Position numbers and translations under genes: made by a program. From contig CAIIXF020000007.1 of assembly GCA_903813345.2 (NCBI GenBank), forward strand, positions 33,820,538-33,884,537: a stretch of DNA of 64,000 nt, in the 5' to 3' direction. Below the pieces are notes generated by a model. The model saw only the letters and a program-made list of their open reading frames with translations, did not search any database and was not told the origin of the DNA. Source of the stretch: Owenia fusiformis. Lineage: Eukaryota > Annelida > Polychaeta > Sabellida > Oweniidae. This document shows positions 49,201-58,456 of the stretch, one piece after another; position 1 is the stretch's first letter; each line of letters begins with the position of its first letter.

Positions 49201-52200
49201 CCCATTGGTTTCCCGGTCAAACAATCAAAACAGACGGGGACAAGCTTTGTTTGAACTGTTACTATCAGACTATATCTAGTATTTCTTTGTTTCGTGACCA
49301 GAAATCCACTTCAACTATAGGGAATATATTCCGTTATAAAGATAGATTGTTTTCACTTACCAATCATTCACTAACATGTGCTGTCATATTCAGCTCTGGC
49401 CTCCATGTCAAAAGGGGGAAGGGTAACCCCCACACTGAATAAATTCAAAGTTCGCGCACCCTTCTTTTTCATTGATGATAGAACAGTTTACGATAAAAGG
49501 CCGAACGCAGAAAACATTGAAATTACGAACGCGGTACGTTCGGGGTATTTCTCTCGGCCTTGGAATTACTTAAGAAAAATAGACCATCCATAGACGACAT
49601 GGCAACGACATCTAATTTTCGTCGAGTGAATCATTTCCAAAGATAATCAATTTTAAGAGAAAATTGCACATAATGGTTTTGCGAGACGACCTCTATCTAA
49701 CACAAGTAAAATTCTACTAAAGAGATCGCTCAAAAATATTGAAAAAATGTAACCATTTTTCTCATCAATTTTAAGACATACTTCTCATGGATCGAATCAC
49801 GATTTCTTTACAGAAAATAAGACTTTGCTTTATTATGTGGTTACGATATATGTTATTTTGCTGCTTAAAAAACGTTAAGTCATTCTATTTACGCACTGAA
49901 AAACGGTACAAAATATAAGATGGAATTTCATCACTTCGCCAAAAAAGTTCTACAAAATGCGTTTTTCATAATTCAACAATAATATTTTAGAATATAAAAA
50001 TTCATCACACCTCCGATATTGTCTGAAAATTCCATAATGATCGTGTAGAAAATAAAAAAGTTGTACTCATCTAAAAAGCTCTCTCTATCGAGCCTCTTCT
50101 TTTCACCAAACTCACCGTTAGGTGGTTACTAAAAAATTTTGCTGAAAATATTCGAACCCCTCCTGTCAAATCCGAATTAAAATGATATCAGCATTTATAC
50201 GAGGGTTGATCCAAAAGTTCCGAACCGTTTGCTCTAAAAATCTTAATATTTTATGAATATTGTTCATATTTGGCCTCAACCACCCCATATATAGTAGTTC
50301 CATTTTGTGTAAAAATAAACAATTAATTTGACAAGTAACATAGGTATCTGGTTACCATAGCAACATGACAACAGGGTATGTGGAGCAAGAGAATGATACA
50401 TTGTAGAGTTGGAAAAAAGTTGACACTTGAAGAGTGTATATAGGGTATCAAATGTATTTCAAATTTGTTACTCATGCCTATTAATCAATTATTCTTTCAT
50501 TAGACCAATGCTATACGTTTGATCTGATATCATACAAGCTACAGTTGGCAACTATGATATCATTGACCAGAAGAATGCCTTGCGCCAAAAGCAGTCAAAT
50601 TAAAGCATAAAATCCAGTTCGATTTTGACAATGCGAAATTCCATTCCTCAATACTTACTCAAACGTCAATGAAAATATGCACATGCCTTTGCTTACCCTT
50701 GCATCCTTCTCACTATATCTGCCTCCCTCTGACGTTGATCTTTATATTAACCTGAAGTACTTACAAGACAAGACAAGACATGCTTTTGAATATTAAATGA
50801 AGTCTCTCTTGCTGTTCTTGAGTGGCTTTCTGAGACAGGTGATGGTGAATTTAAAGATGGGTTTGATCAAAGGGTCAGCAGATATACTAAGTGTATATAA
50901 GGGGATAAGAGACTTTTTTTGCGAAATTAAATCAAGAACTAACAATGAAATATGGACAAATTGAAAAAATAATTGGTTAATAGGCAGGCATGACTGACAC
51001 ATTTGAAATTTGGTACCCTGTAACACTCTTTTAGAGTCAACTTTTTTCCACCTCTACTATATGTCGTACTATTGCTCCACATACCCTGTTGTCGTGTTAC
51101 TATGGTAACCAGTTACCTATGTTGCTGGTCACATTAATTGCTTATTTTTACACATAATGAAACTACTATTTATAGGGTGGTTATGGCCAAATATGAACAA
51201 TTTTCATAAAGTATTAAGATTTTTAGAGCAAACGGTTCGGAACTTTTGGATCAACCCTCGTATATTTAATAATAACAAAATCACATTCAAATGATTTATT
51301 CACCTGATCTTATTCAATGACTTTTCTTGAATGATATAGGGGATTCATTGCGCAGGGAACAGGCGATTTTTTCTCCATCTGGTTCACCCTAAATACTATT
51401 GTGGACTCTTTCCATTATTAAATTATTGATGCTAATAATTTTCCCTATTATTTTATTTGCTATTAAAAAATTGGCAGTTGTTTCAACTTGTTTGGGAACA
51501 TTAACAACTTAATATTCAACTAAACAACAAAATTTGGTAGACTTACTTGTTGGTTTGGAGGACAGGAAAAACTGTATTGCCAACTCCACATCCAACTTCT
51601 AGTATTCTCATGTGAGCCTTCTCACCAGGATATACATCACCTTCACCTTTATCACCTGTAATGGTATCATTTGAACCTTCCTCATAACACACTTCAGGTT
51701 CTTTTGTTTTCAAATCATTAGCTAAAGAACTCGAAGCTTTATCTATCTGTGCACTGTCTGATTTGGGTTCATTGTTTATCTCTCTTGCAGTGTTTAATGA
51801 AAATTTTGTCTTTTCTTTATCATCATTAGTGTTAGTTGTATCTCCTATTTTTAGAACGGTCTCTTTTGCAGTCAATATTGTTGAATTGGATTCTGAGCTG
51901 TCTTCATCTATGTTTGACGCTTCCATAGCATCAGTCAGTGTTGGAGGGGCAAGTTCTGGAAATTCTGTGAATAACCAGTGTCGATCTTTAAAAAATCTAT
52001 TTTGATGTATTGTATAGAAACTGTCCCAATAATCCCCAGCTTCATTTTCATATTTCTCTGAAATAATGATAATAGTAACTTAATTTAACAAGCAATCTAT
52101 CTATTAATTTGAAATGATATTGATTACCTAAATATTTCAACTTTTAAATATAAAATATAAATTACATCCAGGTTCAAATACTTACCAAACATTTCCTGGC

Positions 52201-55200
52201 TGACAAGATTAATTGAGTTTGCTTTGACTTTCTCCAATGCCTCTTTCTCTTGCTCTTCATCCCAGACCACATTGTCCCTTAAATATGAAGTGTCAGTTTT
52301 TTGTTAAAATCATTTGTCTTTCACTAAGTTATATGTCGCCATGTGATTTTTATTGGAACTATGTGAATTAATGCAATTATTCACTGCTATTAAAGCAGTC
52401 AAGTGTAACAGGAGAATTAGAAGAAATAATAGGAATAAGATTGATGAAGCCTGTATCTGGAAAAACAGCACCTCTCTGAAATAACAAATCCCACTAAACA
52501 AAACACATTTTATCAAATCAGTCATCATTTAGAACGAAACATGATAACTAGGTAATAGTTACATGACCACAACACACCACAACGCATAAGCCCACAAAGT
52601 TCTGAGAGCATATGCGTTATCAGGAAAATATTTTTCCTGAAAAATGCAGCCATTTCAAATACAAATTCCTTCAGGAGAATCTCTAATCTATAAAGGAATT
52701 AAATCTTACAATTTTTCAATACAGAGCTGTCACATTCTGAGACAGGCATTTTTTGAACTTTTGTTTTGGTTGTTGTGATCCTTGTCATGTAAATGTTCTG
52801 TGGAACTAAAACCCACACGCTTTTGTCACATCCTGTTATGTCATTTCCTGTTAGGTTAACTACCAGGAGACCTCAAGGTCTTGAGGTAGTTTAACACCAA
52901 ACAAGAAATGAAAAGCATGAGTATTTCAAAATTTTTTGAACTGAGATAACAGAGTTCTGCATTGACCTTCAGTTAGTTTTACTATACAGGGTGTTCCACA
53001 AGTAACAGGACTGGTGCTGGTATTTTGTTAAAAATTTTTTTTTTTTTTTTTTTTAATTTTTATATTTCCTTTATTTCATAATACATCATACAAACAGATA
53101 CAGATACAGATTGTTAAATATGCACCAATCGTCCTCAAAAGTTTACATGATGTACTTTTATGTATCGTTACTAAGACTGCAAAGTGTCGACAAAATATAT
53201 GAAACTCGGGTAGAGTTATGGTTGCTATAGTAACATGACATCGCAATACCCGGGGCAACATTCCAAGCAAAAAGTTACAGAGACATTAAGCATTTTGTAC
53301 ATCCCATATCATTTTGTACATGCCATATCAAATTTGAAATGCAACAACTGGTGGGAATTACATTTGTTTTACATCATTTGATATTCCTATGTATCCTCTA
53401 CTTTGAAAATAGGCTCCTCTTTGGTCAGTACAAGAGAAGTTCTCTGTATCCATGACCCAAACACATGAGTGAACCCATTTGAGGACATGTCACGCAGGGT
53501 CGATTGGACAATTTGTAGAAGGTCATTCTCATCTTTAAAGGTCTTAATGCACTGATTAGCATTCCGTTCTCAATATAAGTAAAAATTAGATATTGCATGA
53601 TCAGAAGAGTATGGTGCATGATTTTAGACCTCAAGACCTAGCTCCTCTATAGCTGCATGGTCTTTAATGGTGACCTGCGGGTAGGTGCGCTATCAAAGTG
53701 GATGACTGGCTCCAAATTTGGTCTTTTTAAAAATTCAACCGTGAATTGTTCAGACTGTTATACATATTTATATTTCAGAAAATTGAATAAATATTATTAT
53801 CATTATGAAATTATACTTGAATCTGCTTGTATCTGGTTGTATAGCAACATCTTAACAACAAAGCAACTTATAAAATAAACAAGAAATGTTGTATTATAAT
53901 AGGTGAATTAGATACTTTATTCAGTAATACAAAAATGTTAGATAACACATTTTCAGAAAAAAAGTTGCCCCAGGTATTGGGATGTCATGTTACTATAGTA
54001 ACCATAACTCTAAGCGCATTTCATCATTTTCTCTGAAACTTTATAATTTTAGTTACAATACTTCAAAGTACAATTTGCAAAAATTTGAAGACACTCAGTG
54101 CAAATTTGACAAAATGCCAGCACCAGTCCTGTTACTTTTGGAACACCCTATACTCATATATAAATTACTGGGGTTTCATTAACAGCAGGGAACATATGAT
54201 TTTCAATGATTGTTTTCACACAATCACTTTTCAACTTTTCCATATTAAAAAAAATATATGATTTCCATTAAGTTTGCCTGTTGTTTTCATTTGTTTAGCA
54301 ATGTGTGCCAAGCTTAGTATTCACATATCAAATATGAAACAAAATCGCTCCATTACTTTTCAAACAATATCGCTCCATTACTTTTCAAACTAAAGTAATA
54401 AATAGTACAGTGGATACTGGGCTCACATGGTGTTTTGTTAAAAAGAGAAAAGGAATGATGGCTAAAATGGCAGAAAAGAAAAACATTAATGTAATTTTTG
54501 CTGATTTTTTGTAACAAAATGATTTCATACAACTACTCTTTACAGTGACATGGCTTTTTACAATGCAGGACACCTGGAATTATTTATAAAGTTAGGAGAT
54601 GGGCCAAAAGTGAATTTCGCGATATAAATATGGTGACCATTTTGAAATTACAGTGCTGGTATATATATACAGGGTGTCCCGAAAGTATGGGGCCCCCCCT
54701 AGGCAGACATATTCCAGAGTCCTCATAGTATGTGTCATATATCATTTTAAAGCTTATCCAAAGTTACATTGATTCGCCAAGTATCATGGTTTAACTCCCA
54801 AATGGGAAAAAGTTACAGTCATTTTAAAAGTTAGTGTTTTATCAAAATAAAGTTCAATTTTACACCACATTACGAGTCAATGAGTCCCCCCTTGGACATG
54901 TTAACAGCCGCAATTATTTTCAAATATGACCTTAAAAGCCCTTCAAATAGGGGTGTGGAATTTTATAACCCTCTTAAAACCTGTTAAGGCACTTTAGAAG
55001 AGGTTCCTTGGAGTTTCTACCCTCACCGTTCTATTTTTCCAACTCAATATCTATCCGACCCAAAAAGAATTGCCGCTGTTAAGATGGCCCGGGAGGACAA
55101 ATTGACTAGTGATTTGGTGTAAAATTGAACTTAATTTTGACCAAACACTAAATTTTGAAATGCCTGTAACTTTTTCACATTTGAGAGTTGAACCATGATA

Positions 55201-58168
55201 CTTGGCGAATCAATGTAACTTTGGATAAGCCTTAAAATGATATATGACACATACTATGATGACACTGGTATATGTCTGCCTAGGGGGGGGCCCCATACTT
55301 TCGGGACACCCTGTATATTAATTGATAAGTCGTTTAATTGGCATATTTTCTTGAATTTTAACATTTAATGTCCTAAACTCCCACAAACTGCAGAAAAGTA
55401 TACATCAAAAATCATATTTACCAAAATGAGTGTCTCCAAGGCTTCATACCAGCGTATGCATAATTCATTTGTCACGAGTTTGAGCTGAGATTTCGCCAAA
55501 ATGAAGTAGGCTTAGGGTAGTCATTGCCAGGTTAAAATGTTTATTGTGGTAAGCTTGTAAGTGCTCAGAAGTAAATAATTCATGTGCGCAAAATAATCAA
55601 ATAATCTGATTGGTTTAAACTTTGCTGCGCACTAGATGTGTGCCATGTTTTTTTCTAGTGATTTCGTTTCGTTTCATGGAGTTTGCATGTCAGTGTAACT
55701 TCCGCAAAAATGGCAGACCATGGACAGAACTAACAAGTAGAATCACTTTGACATTTCATGAGAACTTTTTACCTATATTAGCAAAACTTTTGTTTTATTT
55801 GTGCATTCTTATCTATCAGATAAGAGTCTCAGGGGTATGTAGGCAAATTCATTTTGATAGGAGCACTCTGTTTAGTTTGAAAATGCACCCTTTTTATTAC
55901 AGTGGGGAGCATAAAGAATTACAAAAGCTATGAAAATTACATGCTGTCACACATGTAATTAATTTTTACCTCAGTGTATTCAGTGCTCTATTTTCTCCGT
56001 CCTAGTAAGTCCAAATATAGTGGAATTTGTGTTCATAATGACAAATAAGAGCTTAAAAATTTGAAGTGGATATTCACATGTAAATATTCACGAATGAAAA
56101 CATTCGTTCGATTTGGTAGGAATTTATCCATCATTTGCAGGTATGAAGCTGTGGATTCATTTATTGTGCTTCTTGAAGTGAATGGGAATTATTTTTCTAC
56201 TGCTTGGGAGAGTTTGAGACTTGAAACTTAGAATTTAGCTCATTGTGACAACTTTTGAGGGTTGAGTTTTATTTTTGGTCCACACTTTATATATCAGCTC
56301 TTTACATTTGTATCAGCACTTTAGAGTCAATATGTCTAAATCCAAACAAACCTGAACGGGTTGCAAACAATGGCAAGCAAATCATTGAATTGAATAATAG
56401 CCCCTCGCCCTCTACTACCTCTATATAACATTTATATCCTGAAAGATACCATATAATGATATATACCAACACTCTTGTCTTAAATGATAAAATGATCAAT
56501 TATGATGATTTAGGTGTTTGGAATTACCCCCACAAACCCTATGCCTTGAAATAAATAGATGACACTTATAAATCAATTATATTTGGGGTTATTGATATGC
56601 AGGGGTGTTAGGATCCAGTATCATTACTTCAGAGTACCATATTATGATATACCATCAATCTAACAAGTAAAACAATGAAGTTTAGTTAAGGTGCTATGGA
56701 ACTTAACAGGAAATGACAAAACAGGAAGTGACAATTTTTTTTGCATTTTTAGACATTTTTTGAACAAAGATAACAGAGTTCTGTTTTGACCTCCAGTCAA
56801 TTCAACTAGTTCCAAATACCATTTACAGGTCCAGGATCACAATGTGCATGGTCAGAATGACCCTAAACATGATGAAATAACGTTTTCAGCCCTATGAAAA
56901 TGTGACTGAAAAATAGCTAAAAGTAGGAGGGTAGGAAAGGTGAAAGGTCACTGAACAGAATCTTTTGAATTTTTCAGAAAATGTGCCCAATATATTACTC
57001 TAAATGATACAATCTTTGAAATTTTAAAAGCGATTTATTTTCCTTTTTATGACTGTCATTTTTGTTTAAGACAATTTTCTAAAATTTTAAAGATTGTATC
57101 AGTTGGAGCATTATATTGGGCACATTTTCTGAAAAATTCAAAAGATTCTGTTCAGTGACCTTCCCTAGCTCCTACTTTTAGCTTTTTTTTCAGTCACACT
57201 TTCAAAGGGCTAAAAAGGTTATTTCATCATGTTTAGGGTCATTCTGACCCTGCACATTGTGATCCTGGACCTGTAAATGGTAATTGGAACTAGTTGAATC
57301 GACTGGAGGTCAAAACACAACTCTGTTATCTTTGTTCAAAAAATGTCTAAAAATGCAAAAAAAATTGTGACTTCCTGTTTTGTCATTTCCTGTTAACTTC
57401 CATAGCACCTTAAGTGTTTGGAAATACCCCCATGCAAGTGTTCGGAATTACCCCCTAAAAATCTCCTGTTTGGATTTACCCCCATAAAATACATTGTATT
57501 TAAAGTGGTATAACCCAGATTTTTGACAATTTATCGGAATATTTTTTTTTCAAATGCATTATACAGCGTCTAATTCACATAACATATATATAAAATTATT
57601 CCACAGATGTGCAGTACAGCCATGCAAGCTAACTACATTTTTTGATGGGGGTGTTTGGAAATAGACGTATTGACTCTAAGATTTTCGACATCTATTTAGA
57701 ATATTTATTTTCATCTTGTCCAGTCCTGTATACAATCTGCCCTTATCTTTTTGCTGTAGTAATGTTGAAATTATGGAATAGATTCTCTGAGAGTGGCGAC
57801 ATGTCTTCATCTCTACCATTTTGCGTTTGACACCCCTCGTTTTGGGCGAGTCCAAGTAAACTGCACATCCGGGTGATTAGAAAAGGGACATTTTTTTTTA
57901 AATCGAGCGGCAACAAAGATACTTCTGGTCAAACTGAGTTTATGACGAAACTTATGAAAGAATCAATAAAAGGTAAGTGGTATACATTAGGCGGATGCCA
58001 AAAATTAAACGTGGAGCCAATTTGAAACTTCAGAATGCTTTCTTTGATTCAAAATCACAAAAAAGTCGAAAATCTTAGTCGTAATAAATTTTACCAGGCA
58101 TTGTGTTCAAACACATTGTTTGACTCCGTCAGGAATCTGTTACCAAATTGAGGTCGTTTGTCTTCCAT
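22133..58168 (-). CDS. METTL2: METTL2-type tRNA N3-methylcytidine (m3C32) methyltransferase
   Basis: SAM-dependent enzyme that in this family makes m3C at position 32 in the anticodon loop of tRNA-Thr and tRNA-Arg. Coding exons in transcript order are 58095-58168, 52186-52277, 51547-52057, 26301-26361, 25490-25629, 23773-23879, 22674-22739 and 22133-22275. All are GT-AG, phases agree, and the total is 397 codons plus stop (human METTL2 proteins are about 378). Landmarks: FGNRFL at residues 8-13; [10 protein letters not shown] near 25-34; [13 protein letters not shown] near 82-94; SAM motif [13 protein letters not shown] at 206-217; motif II region [75 protein letters not shown]; and the C-terminus [20 protein letters not shown]. 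Residues about 100-200 form an acidic, Ser/Asn/Lys-rich insert of low conservation. Intron 3 is about 25.2 kb. METTL6 and METTL8 are paralogues; the [12 protein letters not shown] end and full N-terminal extension favour METTL2/8. Confidence 0.95.
22674..22739 (-). CDS. METTL2: METTL2 exon 7
   Basis: 66 nt, phase 1 to 1. It encodes [20 protein letters not shown], near-invariant in the METTL2/6/8 family ([14 protein letters not shown]). Confidence 0.95.
22804..23472. mobile_element. Long palindromic element in METTL2 intron 6
   Basis: The left end ccatttttgatcgagagaga continues through gtgtttcattacttagcaac. The right end carries the complement (gttgctaagtaatgaaacac to tctctctcgatcaaaaatgg). 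Arm length is about 110 bp. No coding sequence. Confidence 0.8.
23773..23879 (-). CDS. METTL2: METTL2 exon 6
   Basis: 107 nt, phase 2 to 1. It encodes [19 protein letters not shown] and [21 protein letters not shown] and [13 protein letters not shown] are conserved in the catalytic domain of this methyltransferase family. Confidence 0.95.
23930..24700. repeat. Degenerate 'aggtcactgaaggtcaaatc' repeat in METTL2 intron 5
   Basis: Repeated words (tcaaaggtcactgaaggtca; ttcaaaatggcagccaagta; acctaatcagata) relate this stretch to the arrays at 26,440-27,060 and 18,919-20,215. It ends near ccaccaccaggtggctt. Confidence 0.6.
25490..25629 (-). CDS. METTL2: METTL2 exon 5
   Basis: 140 nt, phase 0 to 2. 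It encodes [19 protein letters not shown] and [18 protein letters not shown]. It covers SAM-fold strands 3 and 4 of the Rossmann-like domain. Confidence 0.94.
26301..26361 (-). CDS. METTL2: METTL2 exon 4
   Basis: 61 nt, phase 2 to 0. Joined to exon 3 it reads [19 protein letters not shown], matching the family's N-D-P-G-x-F-V-Y-x-C-D-F-S stretch exactly. It lies about 25.2 kb from exon 3. Confidence 0.94.
26440..27060. repeat. ~120-bp tandem repeat in METTL2 intron 3
   Basis: About four degenerate units carrying aagtcagatttgaactt, agatgattttgaaaaaa and ttttgaccttgagaaggtc variants. The array ends at ccaccaaaatatgtcaccac and ttttggtggtggcataaaaa, a small hairpin at 27,020-27,058. Confidence 0.75.
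27470..27600. mobile_element. Element end with 'ggccgtagggagagggggttcg'
   Basis: The sequence begins aaggccgtagggagaggggg and has an inverted pair of ttcatgtgaacccccc type. Similar sequence (cgaacccctcctgtcaaatcc) borders the repeat at 50,140-50,170, suggesting both belong to one larger element that includes the fold-back at 28.2-29.0 kb. Confidence 0.45.
28200..29035. mobile_element. Long fold-back element, copy B (uninterrupted)
   Basis: The arms are complementary across a centre near 28,600: aggaaaatatggttgattt at 28,541 against aaatcaaccaaaatttcct at 28,651, and ggttaaagagaa against ttggtttaagagaa farther out. It matches copy A at 9,540-11,680 in reverse orientation and lacks the LINE. 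Confidence 0.75.
29000..29180. repeat. Repeat shared with 49,900-50,100
   Basis: The stretch aggctcgatagagagagctttttagatg and the following 150 nt match the reverse complement of about 49,920-50,100 (ctaaaaagctctctctatcg). It adjoins fold-back copy B. Confidence 0.65.
29200..30700. other. METTL2 intron 3, nothing recognised
   Basis: AT-rich. A 91-codon frame at 29,521-29,796 starts with TTG and shows no recognisable domain. Confidence 0.5.
30715..30880. mobile_element. Short TIR element, 'caggtgtgaaaga' family, copy 2
   Basis: It carries cctggtgtaaacgggtagga at one end and tttctttcacacctgg at the other. It matches 6,280-6,445 in the reverse direction. Confidence 0.6.
30874..31006. mobile_element. 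Palindromic MITE, 'cggccgattgagt' family, copy 3
   Basis: It runs from cctggtcacatttgctcaga to ccgagcaaatgtggg, with tcggccggcg and ggggccgattgagtat. It directly abuts the preceding element. Confidence 0.7.
31714..32230. mobile_element. Near-perfect ~517-bp fold-back element
   Basis: The ends are atcactggtgatcc and ggatcaccagtgat. The arms (about 240 bp each) agree almost throughout, for example agaagacaacagaatcgtcg at 31,911 against its complement at 32,009, leaving a loop of a few tens of bases near 31,970. No coding potential is recognised. Confidence 0.9.
32231..34020. other. METTL2 intron 3, nothing recognised
   Basis: AT-rich. The 140-codon frame at 32,516-32,938 is rich in Ile, Lys and Asn, as expected of chance frames, and has no domain signature. 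Confidence 0.5.
34020..35950. repeat. ~97-bp minisatellite, about 20 units, with higher-order repeat
   Basis: A ctttctttctttc run (34,035) precedes units carrying caattgtcatgccaaactc, gtttatttcgtattatctac and tttcacaagctaattccactc. The block at about 34,826-35,117 recurs at 35,209-35,500 with only a few changes (offset 383 bp), so expansion went by multi-unit steps. Confidence 0.92.
35950..37140. other. METTL2 intron 3, nothing recognised
   Basis: Non-repetitive AT-rich sequence, with a g-run near 37,120. No exon with compatible splice sites was recognised. Confidence 0.5.
37186..37863 (-). pseudogene. LINE C-terminal fragment (second family)
   Basis: An open frame of about 225 codons on the minus strand, without a natural start, ends at a TAG (37,186-37,188). 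Its C-terminal part reads [20 protein letters not shown] then [15 protein letters not shown]. That is the 'R-x-C-x-x-C...E-T-x-E-H-F-x-x-x-C' cluster at the end of many LINE ORF2 proteins. It differs clearly from the LINE at 10-11 kb. Reverse-transcriptase motifs are missing, so this is a 5'-truncated copy. Confidence 0.75.
38021..38991. mobile_element. TA-bounded Tc1/mariner-type element with internal duplication
   Basis: Termini are tacagggcgttcaataagta and the complement of tatttattgaacgccctgta. Inside, a ~140-bp segment (cacatttgaagtggttcttt to cctgttagagtgca) occurs twice, at about 38,645 and 38,790. No transposase motif was recognised. Confidence 0.8.
39371..39440. mobile_element. Half copy of the 'cggccgattgagt' MITE
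   Basis: Only one arm is kept: atactcaatcggccgggcgtc to ggagcaatgtgaccacggta. Confidence 0.55.
39485..39665. mobile_element. Decayed 'taaagaccgag' MITE at the left edge of the duplication
   Basis: It matches the element at 18,705-18,905 (agaccgatattttataattt; agaccgaaatcgcgtagcaa) with an internal deletion. The left boundary of the 4.33-kb duplication falls within it. Confidence 0.65.
40736..41142. mobile_element. Palindromic element 'ttaaggtacagctgg', copy 1
   Basis: Complementary arms: ttaaggtacagctggaaagt and actttccagctgtacctta. Further in are tgcacatgttattttctggt and its complement. Related copies lie at 45,071-45,477 and 58,726-59,137. Confidence 0.85.
41144..41568. mobile_element. 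Second palindromic element, 'ggtcagggtgcatgatggg', copy 1
   Basis: The arms begin ggtcagggtgcatgatggga and end tcccatcatgcaccctgacc, match for about 190 bp each, and meet at an AT-rich loop near 41,340. It lies at the edge of the preceding palindrome, whose terminal 'ttaag' is found again after this one, so it may have inserted into it. Confidence 0.88.
43341..43463. mobile_element. Palindromic MITE, 'cggccgattgagt' family, in unit 1
   Basis: It contains cggccgattgagtattttgt and the complement caaaacactcaatcggcc, and ends near tatgtgacccagccat. Confidence 0.7.
45071..45477. mobile_element. Palindromic element 'ttaaggtacagctgg', copy 2
   Basis: The duplicate of 40,736-41,142 inside duplication unit 2. 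Confidence 0.85.
45479..45903. mobile_element. Second palindromic element, copy 2
   Basis: The duplicate of 41,144-41,568 inside duplication unit 2. Confidence 0.85.
47678..47800. mobile_element. Palindromic MITE, 'cggccgattgagt' family, in unit 2
   Basis: The duplicate of 43,341-43,463 inside duplication unit 2. Confidence 0.7.
48170..49600. other. METTL2 intron 3, short repeats only
   Basis: Contains a repeated agccgcagagccacat (48,649 and 48,730) and several 'accgcagatcaatt' words (48,825-48,890). No exon was recognised. Confidence 0.5.
49620..50170. repeat. Repeat related to 27.47-29.18 kb
   Basis: About 49,920-50,100 is the reverse complement of 29,000-29,180, and 50,150 carries the 'cgaacccctcctg' end word. 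It is probably a partial copy of the larger element containing the fold-back at 28.2 kb. Confidence 0.6.
50198..51262. mobile_element. Mariner element with long inverted termini
   Basis: TA-bounded. The left end tacgagggttgatccaaaag and the right end cttttggatcaaccctcgta continue as arms for about 80 bp (to catatttggcc). The 'cgagggtNNNNcaaaagt' terminus is usual for mariner-family elements. Confidence 0.88.
50620..50790 (+). pseudogene. Mariner transposase relic
   Basis: Plus-strand frames give [17 protein letters not shown], resembling the D-N-A-x-x-H block around the second catalytic Asp. After a frame change, [17 protein letters not shown] resembles PYSPDLAPSDFxLFxxL, with the third catalytic Asp. 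Frameshifts show it is dead. Confidence 0.6.
51547..52057 (-). CDS. METTL2: METTL2 exon 3 (N-domain, acidic insert, SAM motif I)
   Basis: 511 nt, phase 1 to 2. It starts [20 protein letters not shown], then [13 protein letters not shown], then about 100 residues rich in Ser, Asp, Glu, Asn and Lys, then [20 protein letters not shown]. The acidic insert is longer than in human METTL2 and probably disordered. Confidence 0.95.
52186..52277 (-). CDS. METTL2: METTL2 exon 2
   Basis: 92 nt, phase 2 to 1. The junction with exon 1 makes [12 protein letters not shown], a family landmark. It continues [17 protein letters not shown]. Confidence 0.93.
52790..52980. repeat. Partial copy of the 56.7-57.4 kb palindrome
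   Basis: Carries tgtcatttcctgttaggtta and ttgaactgagataacagagt, both matching the arms of the palindrome at 56,686-57,414. The copy is incomplete and ends at the adjoining mariner element. Confidence 0.55.
52985..54150. mobile_element. Mariner-type element in METTL2 intron 1
   Basis: TA-bounded, tacagggtgttccacaagta and the complement of gttacttttggaacacccta. The arms extend over cagtcctgctggcatttt-like sequence. A t-run lies at 53,035-53,055. Confidence 0.82.
53405..53620 (-). pseudogene. Mariner-type transposase C-terminal relic
   Basis: Minus strand from about 53,620 reads [16 protein letters not shown], a decayed PPYSPDLAPSDFxLF signature. It then gives [17 protein letters not shown] and [14 protein letters not shown], where the family has 'F-x-x-x-F-x-x-W-x-x-R-W'. 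An in-frame stop breaks it and the key Asp is not secure. Confidence 0.6.
54668..55315. mobile_element. TA-bounded fold-back MITE ('tacagggtgtcccgaaagt')
   Basis: The left end tacagggtgtcccgaaagta is mirrored by tactttcgggacaccctgta. The arms continue past ggggccccccctaggcagac and extend about 220 bp. The interior has no transposase. Confidence 0.9.
55322..55905. repeat. Left arm of a 6.5-kb inverted repeat around METTL2 exon 1
   Basis: The order (gataagtcgtttaattggca, ccaaaatgagtgtctccaag, tgtgtgccatgtttttttct, ggagcactctgtttagtttg) recurs in reverse complement at 61,253-61,845. A partial third copy starts near 63,590. Confidence 0.8.
56686..57414. mobile_element. ~730-bp palindromic element in METTL2 intron 1
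   Basis: Ends ttaaggtgctatggaactta and the near-complement taacttccatagcaccttaa. The arms run more than 300 bp, for example ggtccaggatcacaatgtgc at 56,839 against its complement. The centre is near 57,050. Confidence 0.92.
58095..58168 (-). CDS. METTL2: METTL2 exon 1 (start codon)
   Basis: 74 nt ending in phase 2 at gtaaaa. It encodes [20 protein letters not shown] then EHNA. The 'K-R-x-Q-F-G-x-R-F-L' string aligns with residues soon after the human start, so this ATG is preferred. It lies about 5.8 kb upstream of exon 2. Confidence 0.9.
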
Positions 58169-58456
58169 CTTCTGCTTGACTTCAGTCCTCGAAGTTCTTG
58201 AGATTTTTCTTGAAATAGAAAAAAAATGAAGAAGTCTGAAAATTTTGAGAGAAAACATGAGTTGCATAAAAATTCCGAACGCATTTCATTGTTGGAAGCG
58301 AATAGGTTTGGATTCCAAGATCCCTAAAATTTTCGAAAATAAATGTTCTTATTTATATTTTCAATTCTATGCTACTTGCACTTGACTTGTCGTTGGTAAA
58401 ATGTCATTAAAGTAGACTAACATGTCCTTCATTACCTATCTTACTATCTACTTTTT

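Noticed and set aside
49179-49593. Overlapping 71-87-codon plus-strand frames
   Set aside because: No domain signature, overlapping each other in different frames, no splice evidence.
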